Positions 7,195-14,668 of a stretch of DNA of 23,310 nt are shown here, one piece after another (position 1 is the first letter of the stretch; each line of letters opens with the position of its first letter). The DNA is taken from NCBI GenBank assembly GCA_003487005.1, contig DNFG01000367.1, positions 1-23,310 on the forward strand, read 5' to 3'. This DNA comes from Bryobacterales bacterium. Lineage in GTDB: Bacteria; Acidobacteriota; Terriglobia; Bryobacterales; Bryobacteraceae. A model generated the notes under the pieces. It saw only the letters and a program-made list of their open reading frames with translations, ran no database searches and was not told the DNA's origin. Made by a program: the position numbers and the translations under genes.

Positions 7195-8067
7195 ATCCCC
7201 TCCACCCTTCAGCGCCTCCGCCCGGACGTAGCCCAGCGCACGAACACGGCCCTCCGTAGGTGACACTGCGGCGGAAGTGACCTCGCCGACCGGTTTTTCG
7301 CCCAGCAACACCTTCGCGCCCGCCACTGGCGCGGCCGGCAGGTCTATGCTGAGTGAGGTCAATAGGCGGTTGACTTGCCCTCGAGAGCGAACGCGCTCCA
7401 CGATCTCCTGCCCGAGGTAACAGCCCTTGTTAAAGCTGACCGCGTGCATCTGCCCCGTTTCCTGAACCAGGTTCGCATCGCTGATGTCCTTGCCATAGCG
7501 CGGGTGGCCGTTCTCCAGGCGCACGATCTCGCTTTCGGCTTCCGTGGCCGTCGGCAGCAGGGAAAGCAGCGCTTCACGGCGCTCTGCCGGCGCGATAATC
7601 CGCCAACCCGGCAAGCCAGTCGCGCTCACACGCGCAACTGCCGCGCCCTCCCAAGCTTCCCAACTGAACGGCTCCTCCGGGATGGGAGCTCCCTGCGCGC
7701 GCAACCAATCGGCCGCGCCGGGGCCTTCTACTCCGATCTCGCACAACTCCGCGGTGGCGTCTTGCAGTGTGACATCGTCCGCAATAATGTACCGGTCAAT
7801 ATGCTGGTACACTTTCTCGCGAGTGTCCGCTTCGAGCAGGAGCAACAGGTCGTCTTCACGGCACAAGACGACGGCGTCGGCCAGAATCCGGCCTTGCGCG
7901 GTCAGAAAGAAGACGAAGGCTCCGCGGCCTGGCGTCAACTCTTCGATGTGATTGGTGCTCATGGCGTGGAGCAGACGCTTGCGATCCTCGCCTTTCACCA
8001 GAATGCGTCCGCGCACGCTCAGATCCAGCAGTGCCGCGCTCTCCCGCAACGCTTCGTAACCGGTCAT
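7150..8067 (-). CDS. ygfZ: YgfZ/GcvT-like folate-binding protein
   Basis: A 305-residue homologue of the glycine-cleavage T-protein fold. It carries the diagnostic YgfZ signature KGCYLGQEIVERV (C216 from this start), plus LENGHPRYGKDI and FNKG upstream of it. Family knowledge: YgfZ (IBA57 in eukaryotes) is a tetrahydrofolate-dependent factor for Fe-S enzyme maturation and repair, with the cysteine essential. GcvT proper lacks this motif and is longer. Start placed at ATG 8067; a TTG at 8073 is possible, with AAGG four bases before it. The membrane-protein stop lies at 8075-8077, so the two genes are probably one minus-strand unit. Its 3' end overlaps the convergent PHP gene by 45 bp. Confidence 0.88.
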   Translation of the reverse strand: MTGYEALRESAALLDLSVRGRILVKGEDRKRLLHAMSTNHIEELTPGRGAFVFFLTAQGRILADAVVLCREDDLLLLLEADTREKVYQHIDRYIIADDVTLQDATAELCEIGVEGPGAADWLRAQGAPIPEEPFSWEAWEGAAVARVSATGLPGWRIIAPAERREALLSLLPTATEAESEIVRLENGHPRYGKDISDANLVQETGQMHAVSFNKGCYLGQEIVERVRSRGQVNRLLTSLSIDLPAAPVAGAKVLLGEKPVGEVTSAAVSPTEGRVRALGYVRAEALKGGGDLLVEGGRAEVVKHA

Positions 8068-8074
8068 GTCCAAC

Positions 8075-8419
8075 TTACCTTGCGAAATTGCTGTAATACA
8101 GCCCGATTAACATCACCAGCGTGCCTGTCACCAGGATCGACCTGCGCCACCGCGCCTGTTTCTCCGGCGCCGCCCCCCGCGCCATCAGAAACACAATCGC
8201 AATCACATGCAGAGCCAGTAGCAATTTGATGCCGACCAGCGCGTGCCAACCCTTTGGTGCGTCCACCATGCGCGTCATGAAATTGTGCGCGCCGGTCAGC
8301 AGAAGCACGAGCGAGGCGGCGATGGCCAGCCCCCGAAACGCCTTCACTTTGTCCGCGAGAATCAGGCCGAACAGCAGCACGGCCACCGCGAGATGGATAT
8401 AGAGCAGCAGGTCTCCCAT
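8075..8419 (-). CDS. Small four-helix membrane protein, unknown function
   Basis: A 114-residue integral membrane protein with four predicted helices: about 2-22 (DLLLYIHLAVAVLLFGLIL), 29-45, 57-78 (HALVGIKLLLALHVIAIVF) and 93-109 (ILVTGTLVMLIGLYYSN). Histidines in helices 1 and 3 (YIHLAV, ALHVIA) could in principle ligate a metal or haem, as in small cytochrome-b-like or CopD-like bundles, but this is only suggestive. Start chosen at ATG 8419 because the earlier in-frame TTG (8467) would put a charged tail before the first helix and lies upstream of the -10-like TATAGT. It is followed 7 nt later by ygfZ on the same strand, so the two are likely co-transcribed. Confidence 0.7.
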   Translation of the reverse strand: MGDLLLYIHLAVAVLLFGLILADKVKAFRGLAIAASLVLLLTGAHNFMTRMVDAPKGWHALVGIKLLLALHVIAIVFLMARGAAPEKQARWRRSILVTGTLVMLIGLYYSNFAR

Positions 8420-8449
8420 AATTTGCCCAGTCGATGAGGGTCTCCTCCC

Positions 8450-8455
8450 ACTATA
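8450..8455 (-). promoter_or_regulatory. Candidate -10 for membrane protein/ygfZ unit
   Basis: TATAGT on the minus strand lies 30 nt before ATG 8419, giving a predicted leader of about 24 nt. It sits in the 66-bp divergent gap shared with the MBL-fold gene and close to that gene's own TATACT on the other strand, so the two promoters overlap. Confidence 0.4.
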
Positions 8456-8473
8456 CCGATGCGCCAACCCCTA

Positions 8474-8479
8474 TACTGG
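8474..8479 (+). promoter_or_regulatory. Candidate -10, leaderless spacing (MBL gene)
   Basis: TATACT, within CCCTATACTGG, ends 6 nt before ATG 8486. A transcript beginning 7 nt after the hexamer would start on the AUG. There is no SD between them and no recognisable -35. Confidence 0.5.
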
Positions 8480-8485
8480 GCTTCA

Positions 8486-9133
8486 ATGATCCGCGAAACC
8501 ATGGCCGTTGGCCTGTTGCAATGCAACTGCACCATTCTGGGGGACGAAACCACCCGCGAAGCTATCGTGGTGGACCCGGGCGACGGCGCCGACCTCACCC
8601 GCCTCCAGACCGTGCTCGCCGGCCACGGACTCACCGTCAAGGCCATTGTCATCACCCACGCCCACATTGATCACATCGGAGGCGCCGCCGCGCTCAAGGC
8701 CCTCACCGGAGCGCCCATTTACATGAACTCGAATGACCGTGACCTTTACCACCACCTCGACGTCCAGGCCGGCTGGCTCAATATCGCTCCGCCCGAGCGG
8801 ACCGAGATCGATGCCGACGCCCGCGACGGCGACTCCCTCCGTCTCGGTGAAACGCCACTCCACCTGCTCCACACCCCCGGCCACACCCAGGGCAGCGTGT
8901 GCCTGTTCTGTCCTGCCGAGCACCTGCTGATCGCCGGGGACACTCTCTTCCGCGATTCCATCGGTCGTACCGACCTCCCCGGGGGCGACGGGCACAAGAT
9001 CCTCGACTCAATCCACACCCGCCTGCTCACCCTGCCCGAAGAGACCGAAGTGATCTGTGGCCACGGCCCCGGCACCACCATCGGCCGCGAGAAGGAGCGT
9101 AACCCGTTTCTCCGTCCGGGTGTCCGCCTGTAA
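8486..9133 (+). CDS. Metallo-beta-lactamase-fold hydrolase (glyoxalase II-like)
   Basis: A 215-residue MBL-fold protein with the full Zn site: THAHIDHIGG (H58, H60, D62, H63), HTPGHTQGS (H133), IAGDTLF (D152) and CGHGPGTTIG (H193). The GRTDLPGGD loop is typical of the short hydroxyacylglutathione-hydrolase-like (YcbL type) group. The active site suggests thioester or ester hydrolysis, for example of S-lactoyl-thiols; the substrate cannot be set from sequence. Start ATG 8486 is chosen over an upstream in-frame ATG at 8459 because the -10-like TATACT lies between them. It is transcribed divergently from the membrane protein, and no signal peptide is seen, so it is cytosolic. Confidence 0.9.
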   Translation: MIRETMAVGLLQCNCTILGDETTREAIVVDPGDGADLTRLQTVLAGHGLTVKAIVITHAHIDHIGGAAALKALTGAPIYMNSNDRDLYHHLDVQAGWLNIAPPERTEIDADARDGDSLRLGETPLHLLHTPGHTQGSVCLFCPAEHLLIAGDTLFRDSIGRTDLPGGDGHKILDSIHTRLLTLPEETEVICGHGPGTTIGREKERNPFLRPGVRL

Positions 9134-9228
9134 GTTGTTACCTCGATCACTTCGGGCCGTGGTGAGAAACAGGGTCCGGTTTTTCCGCGTCCCCAGTAGA
9201 GGATCAACCAGATCCTGAAAGGACACAG

Positions 9229-9969
9229 ATGCGCTTGATTGCTTTCCTGCTCGCGGCCGCGTTCGCCGCGAGCCCCGTGCAAGCCCAGAAGGTGCTCAAA
9301 AACACCGGCGATGAGCTTGTCTTGCGCTGGGATTTCAACGAGGGCTCCGGTGGCTGGCTGGCCTCCTTCACCGACTATGGACTCGAGACCGGCGATCTTC
9401 AGCGGCTGGCGGAAATCCGCCGGCTTCCCGAAGAGGTGGACTCGTCACGCTACGGGTTCTTCCTGCAGAGCATGAATCGCTCAGATGACATGTTCATGTT
9501 CCTCAAGCGGCCCCTCACCCATGAGATGGGCCTGGAAGCAAATACCCGCTACAGCGTGACCATCGATGTCGAGCTCCTCTCCAATGCGCCGGAAGGCTGC
9601 TTCGGCGTCGGCGGACCGCCCGCCGAGGCCGTCACTCTCAAGGCGGGCGTCAGCCGCATCGAACCCATCCCGACTCTGGTTGGCGACTACGTCGATATCA
9701 GCGTCGATAAGGGTCAACAGGTGACCGGCGGCCGTGATGCCGGCGTGATTGGTCATATCGGCAACGGCAGGGCATGCGACGAGGCCGGCCGCCCCTTTGT
9801 GTTTTTGCACCGCGTCTACCATCACCCCGAAGTGGTGACCAGCCGCCCGGATGGGACACTCTGGCTCCTCGTTGGCACTGATTCGGGCTTCGAAGGCCTC
9901 ACCCAGCTGTACTACTACTCAATCCAGGTCACGCTCCGGCCGCTCGGCGAGGCGACCAGCGCCCGCTAA
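9229..9969 (+). CDS. Conserved exported beta-rich protein, unknown function
   Basis: A 246-residue product with a clean Sec signal peptide (MRLIAFLLAAAFAASPVQA, cleavage before QK). The mature part has motifs I associate with a widespread uncharacterised exported family: RWDFNEGSGGW, RSDDMFMFLKR, NAPEGCFGVGG, TLKAGVS, VDKGQQVTGG, GNGRACDE and LWLLVGTDSGFEG followed by LYYYSIQVTL. Two cysteines (GC in the NAPEGC motif and RACDE) could form a disulphide. The overall pattern suggests a jelly-roll or carbohydrate-binding-like sandwich; no catalytic role is visible. SD AAAGGA lies 6 nt before ATG 9229. Its stop overlaps the convergent TIM-barrel gene by 3-4 bp. Family membership is from memory and was not searched. 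Confidence 0.82.
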   Translation: MRLIAFLLAAAFAASPVQAQKVLKNTGDELVLRWDFNEGSGGWLASFTDYGLETGDLQRLAEIRRLPEEVDSSRYGFFLQSMNRSDDMFMFLKRPLTHEMGLEANTRYSVTIDVELLSNAPEGCFGVGGPPAEAVTLKAGVSRIEPIPTLVGDYVDISVDKGQQVTGGRDAGVIGHIGNGRACDEAGRPFVFLHRVYHHPEVVTSRPDGTLWLLVGTDSGFEGLTQLYYYSIQVTLRPLGEATSAR

Positions 9970-10817
9970 CGGCTGTACTTGCGCGTCAGTTGGCGAATCG
10001 TCGCCATGTGCCGCGGAACCGCCTCCAGCGCAGGTTCCGCGGCTTCATATTCCAGCGCCAGGTAGCCCTTGTACCCGGACTCGGCAACCATCTTCACCAC
10101 CCGGTCCCAGTCTTGGGGTACGCGCTTGCCGGACTCGTCAGGAGCCTCCACCTTCACCTGGATGTTCACCGTATGCGGCAAGCACTGCTTGATCTGCGGG
10201 AAGACATCGCTTCGGAAGTTGCCCGTGTCCAGATTGATCTTCACCCAGGGCGAATTCACTTTCTCGACGATCTCGATGATCCGGTCTGCCCGCGTCGTGA
10301 TGCCCCCGTGATTCTCGAGCCCCAGAATCACCCCTTTCGTCGCAGCGTAATCCGAAGCCCTCAGAAGACACTCCACCACCCACGGGACCGCCTGGTCCTC
10401 ACTGAACCCCTTCGGCACGTTCCCTCCGAACACCCGGATGTGCGACGCGCCCAGATCGTTTGCCACATCAATCCAGCGATAGAGCGACTCCACCTCGCCC
10501 CGGCGGCCCGCCGCTTCCGGTTGCGTCAGAGTGCTGCGAACCGAGATCGAGTAGATCTCCACGCCGTTGAGATAGGCCAGCCTCCGCAACGGCAGCGTGA
10601 ACTCCGGCGAGTTTGACGGAAACCAGTACACCGTCAGGTCCAACCCGTCCACATCCCAATCAACGGCGCGGCGTACCACGTCGTCGTAGGTCATCGTCTT
10701 GGCCTGAAGCTCCTTGCGGAACGAATAGGCATTCAATCCGGTCCTGAGACGCGAGCCCGATTGCCCGAACGCGGCGCCCGCGGCCAGGGAAGTGAGAAAG
10801 AAACTGCGGCGGTTCAT
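9966..10817 (-). CDS. Tat-exported TIM-barrel sugar isomerase/epimerase-like protein
   Basis: A 283-residue member of the xylose isomerase-like TIM-barrel (AP endonuclease 2) superfamily. The N terminus MNRRSFFLTSLAAG is a Tat-type twin-arginine signal, expected for Acidobacteriota family members. Barrel-end acidic ligands are visible: GLDLTVYW, the glutamate in LGLENHGG, the aspartate in NLDTGNFRSD, NIQVKVE and the glutamate in LALEYE. These would hold a divalent metal for aldose-ketose isomerisation or epimerisation; the sugar is unknown. ATG 10817 is used because RR follows at once; ATG 10826 would add three residues and is possible. It follows the CoA-binding gene by about 25 nt on the same strand, so it may be the last gene of the scpA operon. 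Its tail just overlaps the convergent exported gene. Confidence 0.85.
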   Translation of the reverse strand: MNRRSFFLTSLAAGAAFGQSGSRLRTGLNAYSFRKELQAKTMTYDDVVRRAVDWDVDGLDLTVYWFPSNSPEFTLPLRRLAYLNGVEIYSISVRSTLTQPEAAGRRGEVESLYRWIDVANDLGASHIRVFGGNVPKGFSEDQAVPWVVECLLRASDYAATKGVILGLENHGGITTRADRIIEIVEKVNSPWVKINLDTGNFRSDVFPQIKQCLPHTVNIQVKVEAPDESGKRVPQDWDRVVKMVAESGYKGYLALEYEAAEPALEAVPRHMATIRQLTRKYSR

Positions 10818-10842
10818 CCGCTCCATTCTATGCGAACTGGAG

Positions 10843-11235
10843 CTAGCGGTATACCCGGTGCAGCACCATCATGCACGCGTCCGATACCACCCGCAAACCC
10901 GCCTCGCGCGCACGCTGTTCTGCCTCCGCGTGCGTCACGCCCTGCTGCAACCACAAGGCCCGCGCGCCAATCGCAATGGCGTCCTCCACGATTTCCGGGA
11001 CATGCTCAGACCGGCGGAACACGTTCACCAGGTCCACCGGCTCAGGCACCGAACGCAGGTCCGGGTAGCTCTTCTCCCCCAGCACTTCCATCTCGTTTGG
11101 ATTCACGGGGATGATCCGGTAGCCTTGCTGCTGGAAATACTCCGCCACCCCGTGGCTCGCCCGTGCAGGATTCGACGACAGGCCCACCACCGCGATCGTC
11201 CGTGCATTCTCGAAGATCTCTTTCTCGATGCTCAT
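10843..11235 (-). CDS. CoA-binding (YccU-like) Rossmann protein
   Basis: A 130-residue, single-domain CoA_binding protein of the YccU group. It has the nucleotide-binding turn AVVGLSSNPARASHGVAEYF near 15-34. It also has GYRIIPVNPNEMEVLGEKSY, DLVNVFRRSEHVPEIV, LWLQQGVTHAEAE and a C-terminal VVSDACMMVLH with the conserved cysteine. The family resembles the CoA-binding domain of succinyl-CoA synthetase alpha but lacks the ligase part; its cellular role is not established. Start ATG 11235 overlaps the rluB-like stop by ATGA, so it is translationally coupled and part of the scpA-scpB-rluB operon. Full-length for the family (about 130-140 aa). Confidence 0.9.
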   Translation of the reverse strand: MSIEKEIFENARTIAVVGLSSNPARASHGVAEYFQQQGYRIIPVNPNEMEVLGEKSYPDLRSVPEPVDLVNVFRRSEHVPEIVEDAIAIGARALWLQQGVTHAEAEQRAREAGLRVVSDACMMVLHRVYR

Positions 11236-11963
11236 TGCTGATCCATCTTCAGTATCTTCCGGAACCGCTCGACCTCCTGCGGCGTCAGGTGCCGGAAGTC
11301 ACCCGGCTTCACGTCCAGCTTCAGGAAGCCGATCTTCACTCTGCGCAGCTTCTCCACCAGCCGCCCGAAGTTTTTGAACATGATCCGGATCTGGTTCTGG
11401 CGCCCCTCGATGATCGTGATCTCGTACCAGGGGTTGCGCGCCGGCTTCAGAAGTTTGATCCGCGCCGGCGCCGTCCTTCGCCCGTGTAGCGAGATCCCCT
11501 GACGGAATTGTTCCATCTGTTCCAGCGTGAGCGGCCCGTTCACTTTGGCGACGTACGTCTTGTCGACATGGCTCGCAGGCGCCGTGATCCGGTTCGCGAA
11601 CTCCCCGTCCGTCGTCATCAGCAACAAACCTTCGCTCTGATAGTCCAGCCGGCCCACAGGGAACACTCGCTCCTTCACCTTGCGCTCAATCAGATGCCGC
11701 ACATTCTTCCGACCCTCCGGGTCGGACAACGTCGTCACCACTTCACGCGGCTTGTTGAGAGCCAGGTAGACATGCGACTTCGGCCGCTTCAGCAGCTTGC
11801 CGTCCACCTTGATGTGGTCGCGGTCGATATCCGCCTTCGTGCCCGGCTCGGTGATGATCTCACCGTTGACCGACACCCGGCCTTCACGCATCAAGTCTTC
11901 CGCCTTGCGCCGCGACGCGATGCCCACCTGGGCCAGAATCTTGTGAATTCGTTCTTCAGCCAT
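11232..11963 (-). CDS. rluB: rRNA pseudouridine synthase, RluB/RsuA type
   Basis: A 243-residue enzyme that isomerises a specific uridine in rRNA. An N-terminal S4 RNA-binding domain covers about 1-60 (RIHKILAQVGIASRRKAEDLM, then GRVSVNG). The catalytic domain has the family core FPVGRLDYQSEGLLLMT with catalytic D107, then VDKTYVAKV, and EGRQNQIRIMF near the C terminus. Both domains match the RluB/RluE/RsuA group; RluB is favoured by the scpA-scpB neighbours, a common bacterial arrangement. Which uridine is modified is not shown. The start is ATG 11963 (MAEERIHK); the same frame runs further upstream but only inside scpB. The start overlaps the scpB stop by 8 bp. The next gene overlaps its stop by ATGA. 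Confidence 0.93.
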   Translation of the reverse strand: MAEERIHKILAQVGIASRRKAEDLMREGRVSVNGEIITEPGTKADIDRDHIKVDGKLLKRPKSHVYLALNKPREVVTTLSDPEGRKNVRHLIERKVKERVFPVGRLDYQSEGLLLMTTDGEFANRITAPASHVDKTYVAKVNGPLTLEQMEQFRQGISLHGRRTAPARIKLLKPARNPWYEITIIEGRQNQIRIMFKNFGRLVEKLRRVKIGFLKLDVKPGDFRHLTPQEVERFRKILKMDQQ

Positions 11964-12894
11964 CCGTGCGCGGCTCTTCCTCCGCGGGTCCATCCGCTTC
12001 AGGTTCGGCCGGAGCTTCCCGCTCCGGTTCCGCTTCCGGCGTGGCCGCCGTCTCTTCAACCGGCAACCCGGCCTCAACCGCCCCCTCGTCCACCACCGCC
12101 TCTGGCGCAGGCTCCGGAACCGTCGCAACCCCAGTCTCCGGATCAGTTGCACTCTCCGCCGGTGTCAATTCGTCATCCGCCATCGACTGCCGCCGGATCT
12201 CCTCGAACTCCTTCAGCGACGGCAGTTCGTTCACGTCCTTCAACCCGAACTGCGTCAGGAATTCCTTTGTCGTCTTGTACATCATCGGCTTCCCGATCAC
12301 CGCCTTGCGCCCGGCGGTCGTCACCAGTTTGCGGTCGATTAGCGTCTTCAGCACGCCGCCACCCTGCACGCCGCGAATCTCCAGAATCTCCGGCAGCGTG
12401 ATCGGCTGCTTGTACGCAATCACCGCCAGCGTCTCCAGCGCCGCCTGTGACAACTTCAATGGCTGCTTCAGATTCCGCACGAATTGCCGCAATACTTCAT
12501 GGTGCTCCGGCTTCGTCGCCAGTTGATACCCGCCCGCCACCTCGCGGATGAAGATCCCCCGGTCCGCCCGGCTGGTCTCCTCCACAAGTTCTCGCAGTAC
12601 CTCTTCCACTACCGTCAGGTCGCGGTCCAGCGCCTGCGCGATCTGCGCCGCCGGCATCGGCTCGTTCAGCACATAGACCACTGCCTCCAGCACCGCCTTC
12701 AATTCCGCGTGCTCCGCCTCTTCACTATTCGCCGGCTGTTCCGTCACGCCCAGGAGATCCAGCGCCTCCACCGTCTCCCGCTCTGCTTCCGGCGCGGTCT
12801 CCGCCTCGTCCGCGCTCACGGCCGGTGCTTCCGTCTCCACCGCCTCGTCCGGCCGCTCGTCGGGCGCCGTCTGCTGATCCTTCAGTTCATCCAT
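11956..12894 (-). CDS. scpB: Segregation and condensation protein B
   Basis: The winged-helix (kite) partner of ScpA in the SMC-ScpAB condensin, acting on the nucleoid in chromosome compaction and segregation. The core has LKAVLEAVVYVLNEPM, LVEETSRADRGIFIREVAGGYQ, LSQAALETLAVIAYKQPIT and EIRGVQGGGVLKTLIDRKLV, all typical of ScpB. At 312 aa it is longer than the usual 180-220. The excess is an acidic N-terminal stretch (about 1-60, rich in E, A, T and P) and an acidic, low-complexity C-terminal tail (about 235-312) with many P, E, A and V. Start ATG 12894 lies 1 nt after the scpA stop, so the two are coupled. The ATG at 12942 in the same frame lies inside scpA and was not used. Confidence 0.93.
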   Translation of the reverse strand: MDELKDQQTAPDERPDEAVETEAPAVSADEAETAPEAERETVEALDLLGVTEQPANSEEAEHAELKAVLEAVVYVLNEPMPAAQIAQALDRDLTVVEEVLRELVEETSRADRGIFIREVAGGYQLATKPEHHEVLRQFVRNLKQPLKLSQAALETLAVIAYKQPITLPEILEIRGVQGGGVLKTLIDRKLVTTAGRKAVIGKPMMYKTTKEFLTQFGLKDVNELPSLKEFEEIRRQSMADDELTPAESATDPETGVATVPEPAPEAVVDEGAVEAGLPVEETAATPEAEPEREAPAEPEADGPAEEEPRTDG

Positions 12895-12895
12895 G

Positions 12896-13684
12896 TCAGT
12901 TCTTGTACTCGTCCTGCAGTCGCGCGATCTGCTCCTCATCACTCAGCGCCCCATCAAAACCCGCACCGCGCTTCACGTGGATCTCCCCAAAGCTCTCACT
13001 CTGCGTCAACAGGATCGCCGACTGCTTCACCATTTCGAGAATCGCCAGGAACAGGCAGATCATCGCCCGCCGCGTTCGCTGCCTCTCAAACAGGGGCACC
13101 AGTGCCACACTCTGCGTCCTCGGCGTGTCCCGCAACACGTTTTTCAGCATCAGGATCATGTCCGGAACCGACACTTCTTCCTGATTCACCTCGTACATCG
13201 GCCGCGTCTTCGCCCGCTCCAGCACCTGCTCGAACGTCTTCACCAGATCAAAAAGCGACACGGCCAGATTCGGACCCTCTTCCTCCGTCACGAAGTTCTG
13301 GATCTGGGGATTCGTCCAAATCGCTTCCTCGATCATCCGCTTTTCCTGCAACATCGCCGCCGCCGACTTGAATCGCTCGTACTCCAGCAACCGGTCCACC
13401 AACTCCTTGCGCGGATCCTCTTCCGGGTCCATCTTCTCCAACTCCGGATCGCGAGGCAGCAGAACCTTCGACTTGATGTGGATGAGCGTCGCCGCCATGT
13501 ACACGAACTCCGCCGACACCTCGATATCCAGGTCTGCCGCCGCCTCCAGGTAGCTTAAGTACTGCTGCGTGATCTTAGCGATCGGGATATCGTACACGTT
13601 GATCTGCTGCCGCCGGATCAGGTCCAGAAGCAGATCCAGCGGGCCCTCGTACTGGTCGAGGCGTACATTGAGCGGAGAAGACAC
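12896..13684 (-). CDS. scpA: Segregation and condensation protein A (kleisin)
   Basis: A 262-residue kleisin that bridges the SMC heads and binds ScpB. The N terminus carries the family signature YEGPLDLLLDLIRRQQINVYDI. It also has DLDIEVSAEFVYMAATLIHIKSKVLLP, and a C-terminal winged-helix region with CLFLAILEMVKQ and HVKR. Length is usual for ScpA (about 230-270). Start is GTG 13684; no SD is seen, but TATCCT lies 8 nt before it, fitting a leaderless mRNA. scpB follows after 1 nt. It is the first gene of a minus-strand operon, divergent from the DMT permease. SMC itself is not in the window. Confidence 0.94.
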   Translation of the reverse strand: MSSPLNVRLDQYEGPLDLLLDLIRRQQINVYDIPIAKITQQYLSYLEAAADLDIEVSAEFVYMAATLIHIKSKVLLPRDPELEKMDPEEDPRKELVDRLLEYERFKSAAAMLQEKRMIEEAIWTNPQIQNFVTEEEGPNLAVSLFDLVKTFEQVLERAKTRPMYEVNQEEVSVPDMILMLKNVLRDTPRTQSVALVPLFERQRTRRAMICLFLAILEMVKQSAILLTQSESFGEIHVKRGAGFDGALSDEEQIARLQDEYKN

Positions 13685-13692
13685 CAGCTATC

Positions 13693-13698
13693 AGGATA
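13693..13698 (-). promoter_or_regulatory. Candidate -10 of scpA operon
   Basis: TATCCT on the minus strand, with 8 nt to GTG 13684 and no SD between them. It forms one arm of an 8-bp inverted repeat (TCAGGATA at 13691-13698 and TATCCTGA at 13730-13737). The other arm is the plus-strand -10-like hexamer of the DMT gene. Confidence 0.4.
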
Positions 13699-13729
13699 AC
13701 AAGCCCCGCCAAGTTCGCCCCCCGCCCGC

Positions 13730-13735
13730 TATCCT
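13730..13735 (+). promoter_or_regulatory. Candidate -10, leaderless spacing (DMT gene)
   Basis: TATCCT ends 6 nt before the TTG at 13742, so a start at +7 falls on the start codon. This supports the TTG over ATG 13781. No SD or -35 is apparent. Confidence 0.4.
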
Positions 13736-13741
13736 GAATCT

Positions 13742-14611
13742 TTGACTCACGTTGCCCCATCCGGTCTCCTCCCGCGCCTGATGCTCATCGGCGCCGCCCT
13801 CCTTTTCTCCACCGGCGGCGCGGCCATCAAGGCCACTTCCATCACCTCCTGGCAGACCGCCGGCTTTCGCTCCGCCGTCGCCGCCGCCGCCCTCTGGCTC
13901 TTCGTCCGCGAATCCCGCGCCCTCGGCCAGTGGCGCGTCTGGGCCGTCGGCATCGCCTATGCTTCCTGCCTCGTCCTTTTTGTTCACGCCACCAAGCTCA
14001 CCACCTCCGCCAACGCCATCTTCCTCCAGTCCGCCGCCCCCGCCTGGATGCTCCTGCTCGGCCCACTCCTCCTCAAAGAGTCAGTCCGCCGCTCCGACCT
14101 CCTCTACGCCGCCACCCTCGCCGGCGGAATGAGCCTCTTCTTCGCCGGCGTCCAGGACCCCCAATCCACCGCCCCGGATCCCTTCCGCGGCAACGTCTAC
14201 GGCCTTCTCTCCTCCATCGCCTGGGCCTTCACCCTCGCCGGACTCCGCTGGATGGCCGCCCACGCCCAACCCGGCGCCGCTCTCGCCACCGTCACCGCCG
14301 GCAATCTTCTTGCTTTCGCCTTCTGTTTGCCATCCGCGCTCCCCGTCACGTCCTTCGCCACCCAGGACGCCCTCCTGGTTCTCTACCTCGGGTTCGTTCA
14401 GATCGGCGCGGCCTACTGGCTCCTCACCCGCGGCATGCGCTCCGTCCCCGCCTTCGAGTCCTCCACGCTACTCCTCCTCGAACCCGTCGCCAACCCCATC
14501 TGGACCTGGTTCTTCCACGCCGAACGCACCGGCCCCTTCGCCATCCTCGGCGGACTCGTCATCCTCGCCGCCACCTTTACCAAGACCTGGCTCTCCCGTC
14601 GCAAAAACTGA
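13742..14611 (+). CDS. EamA/DMT-family membrane transporter
   Basis: A 289-residue permease of the drug/metabolite transporter superfamily with two EamA repeats and about ten hydrophobic helices. The first repeat includes LMLIGAALLFSTGGAAIK and a helix-end WQTAGFRSAVAAAALWLF. The second begins around GNVYGLLSSIAWAFTLAGL and ends FAILGGLVILAATF. EPVANPIWTWFF near the C terminus is typical of EamA proteins. The substrate is unknown; members move amino acids, metabolites or drugs across the inner membrane. Start TTG 13742 is supported by TATCCT at leaderless distance; ATG 13781 would remove 13 residues and still leave helix 1. It is transcribed divergently from scpA and lies 57 bp upstream of the VWA gene on the same strand. 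Confidence 0.87.
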   Translation: MTHVAPSGLLPRLMLIGAALLFSTGGAAIKATSITSWQTAGFRSAVAAAALWLFVRESRALGQWRVWAVGIAYASCLVLFVHATKLTTSANAIFLQSAAPAWMLLLGPLLLKESVRRSDLLYAATLAGGMSLFFAGVQDPQSTAPDPFRGNVYGLLSSIAWAFTLAGLRWMAAHAQPGAALATVTAGNLLAFAFCLPSALPVTSFATQDALLVLYLGFVQIGAAYWLLTRGMRSVPAFESSTLLLLEPVANPIWTWFFHAERTGPFAILGGLVILAATFTKTWLSRRKN

Positions 14612-14626
14612 CCACCACCCCGCACA

Positions 14627-14643
14627 GGCTCACTCCCTGAGCC
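14627..14643 (+). other. Short hairpin between DMT and VWA genes
   Basis: GGCTCA and TGAGCC form a perfect 6-bp stem around a 5-nt loop in the 57-bp gap. No T-run follows, so it is not a standard intrinsic terminator. It could be a mRNA stability or attenuation element, or chance. Confidence 0.25.
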
Positions 14644-14668
14644 ACTACCAGCCGCACCATGGCTTCAG

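Noticed and set aside
11964..12152. Arginine-rich N-terminal extension of the RluB-type gene
   Set aside because: It lies within the scpB tail; the S4 domain begins at ATG 11963, the usual start.
14627..14643. Intrinsic terminator after the DMT gene
   Set aside because: The stem is only 6 bp and no T-run follows; kept only as an unnamed hairpin.
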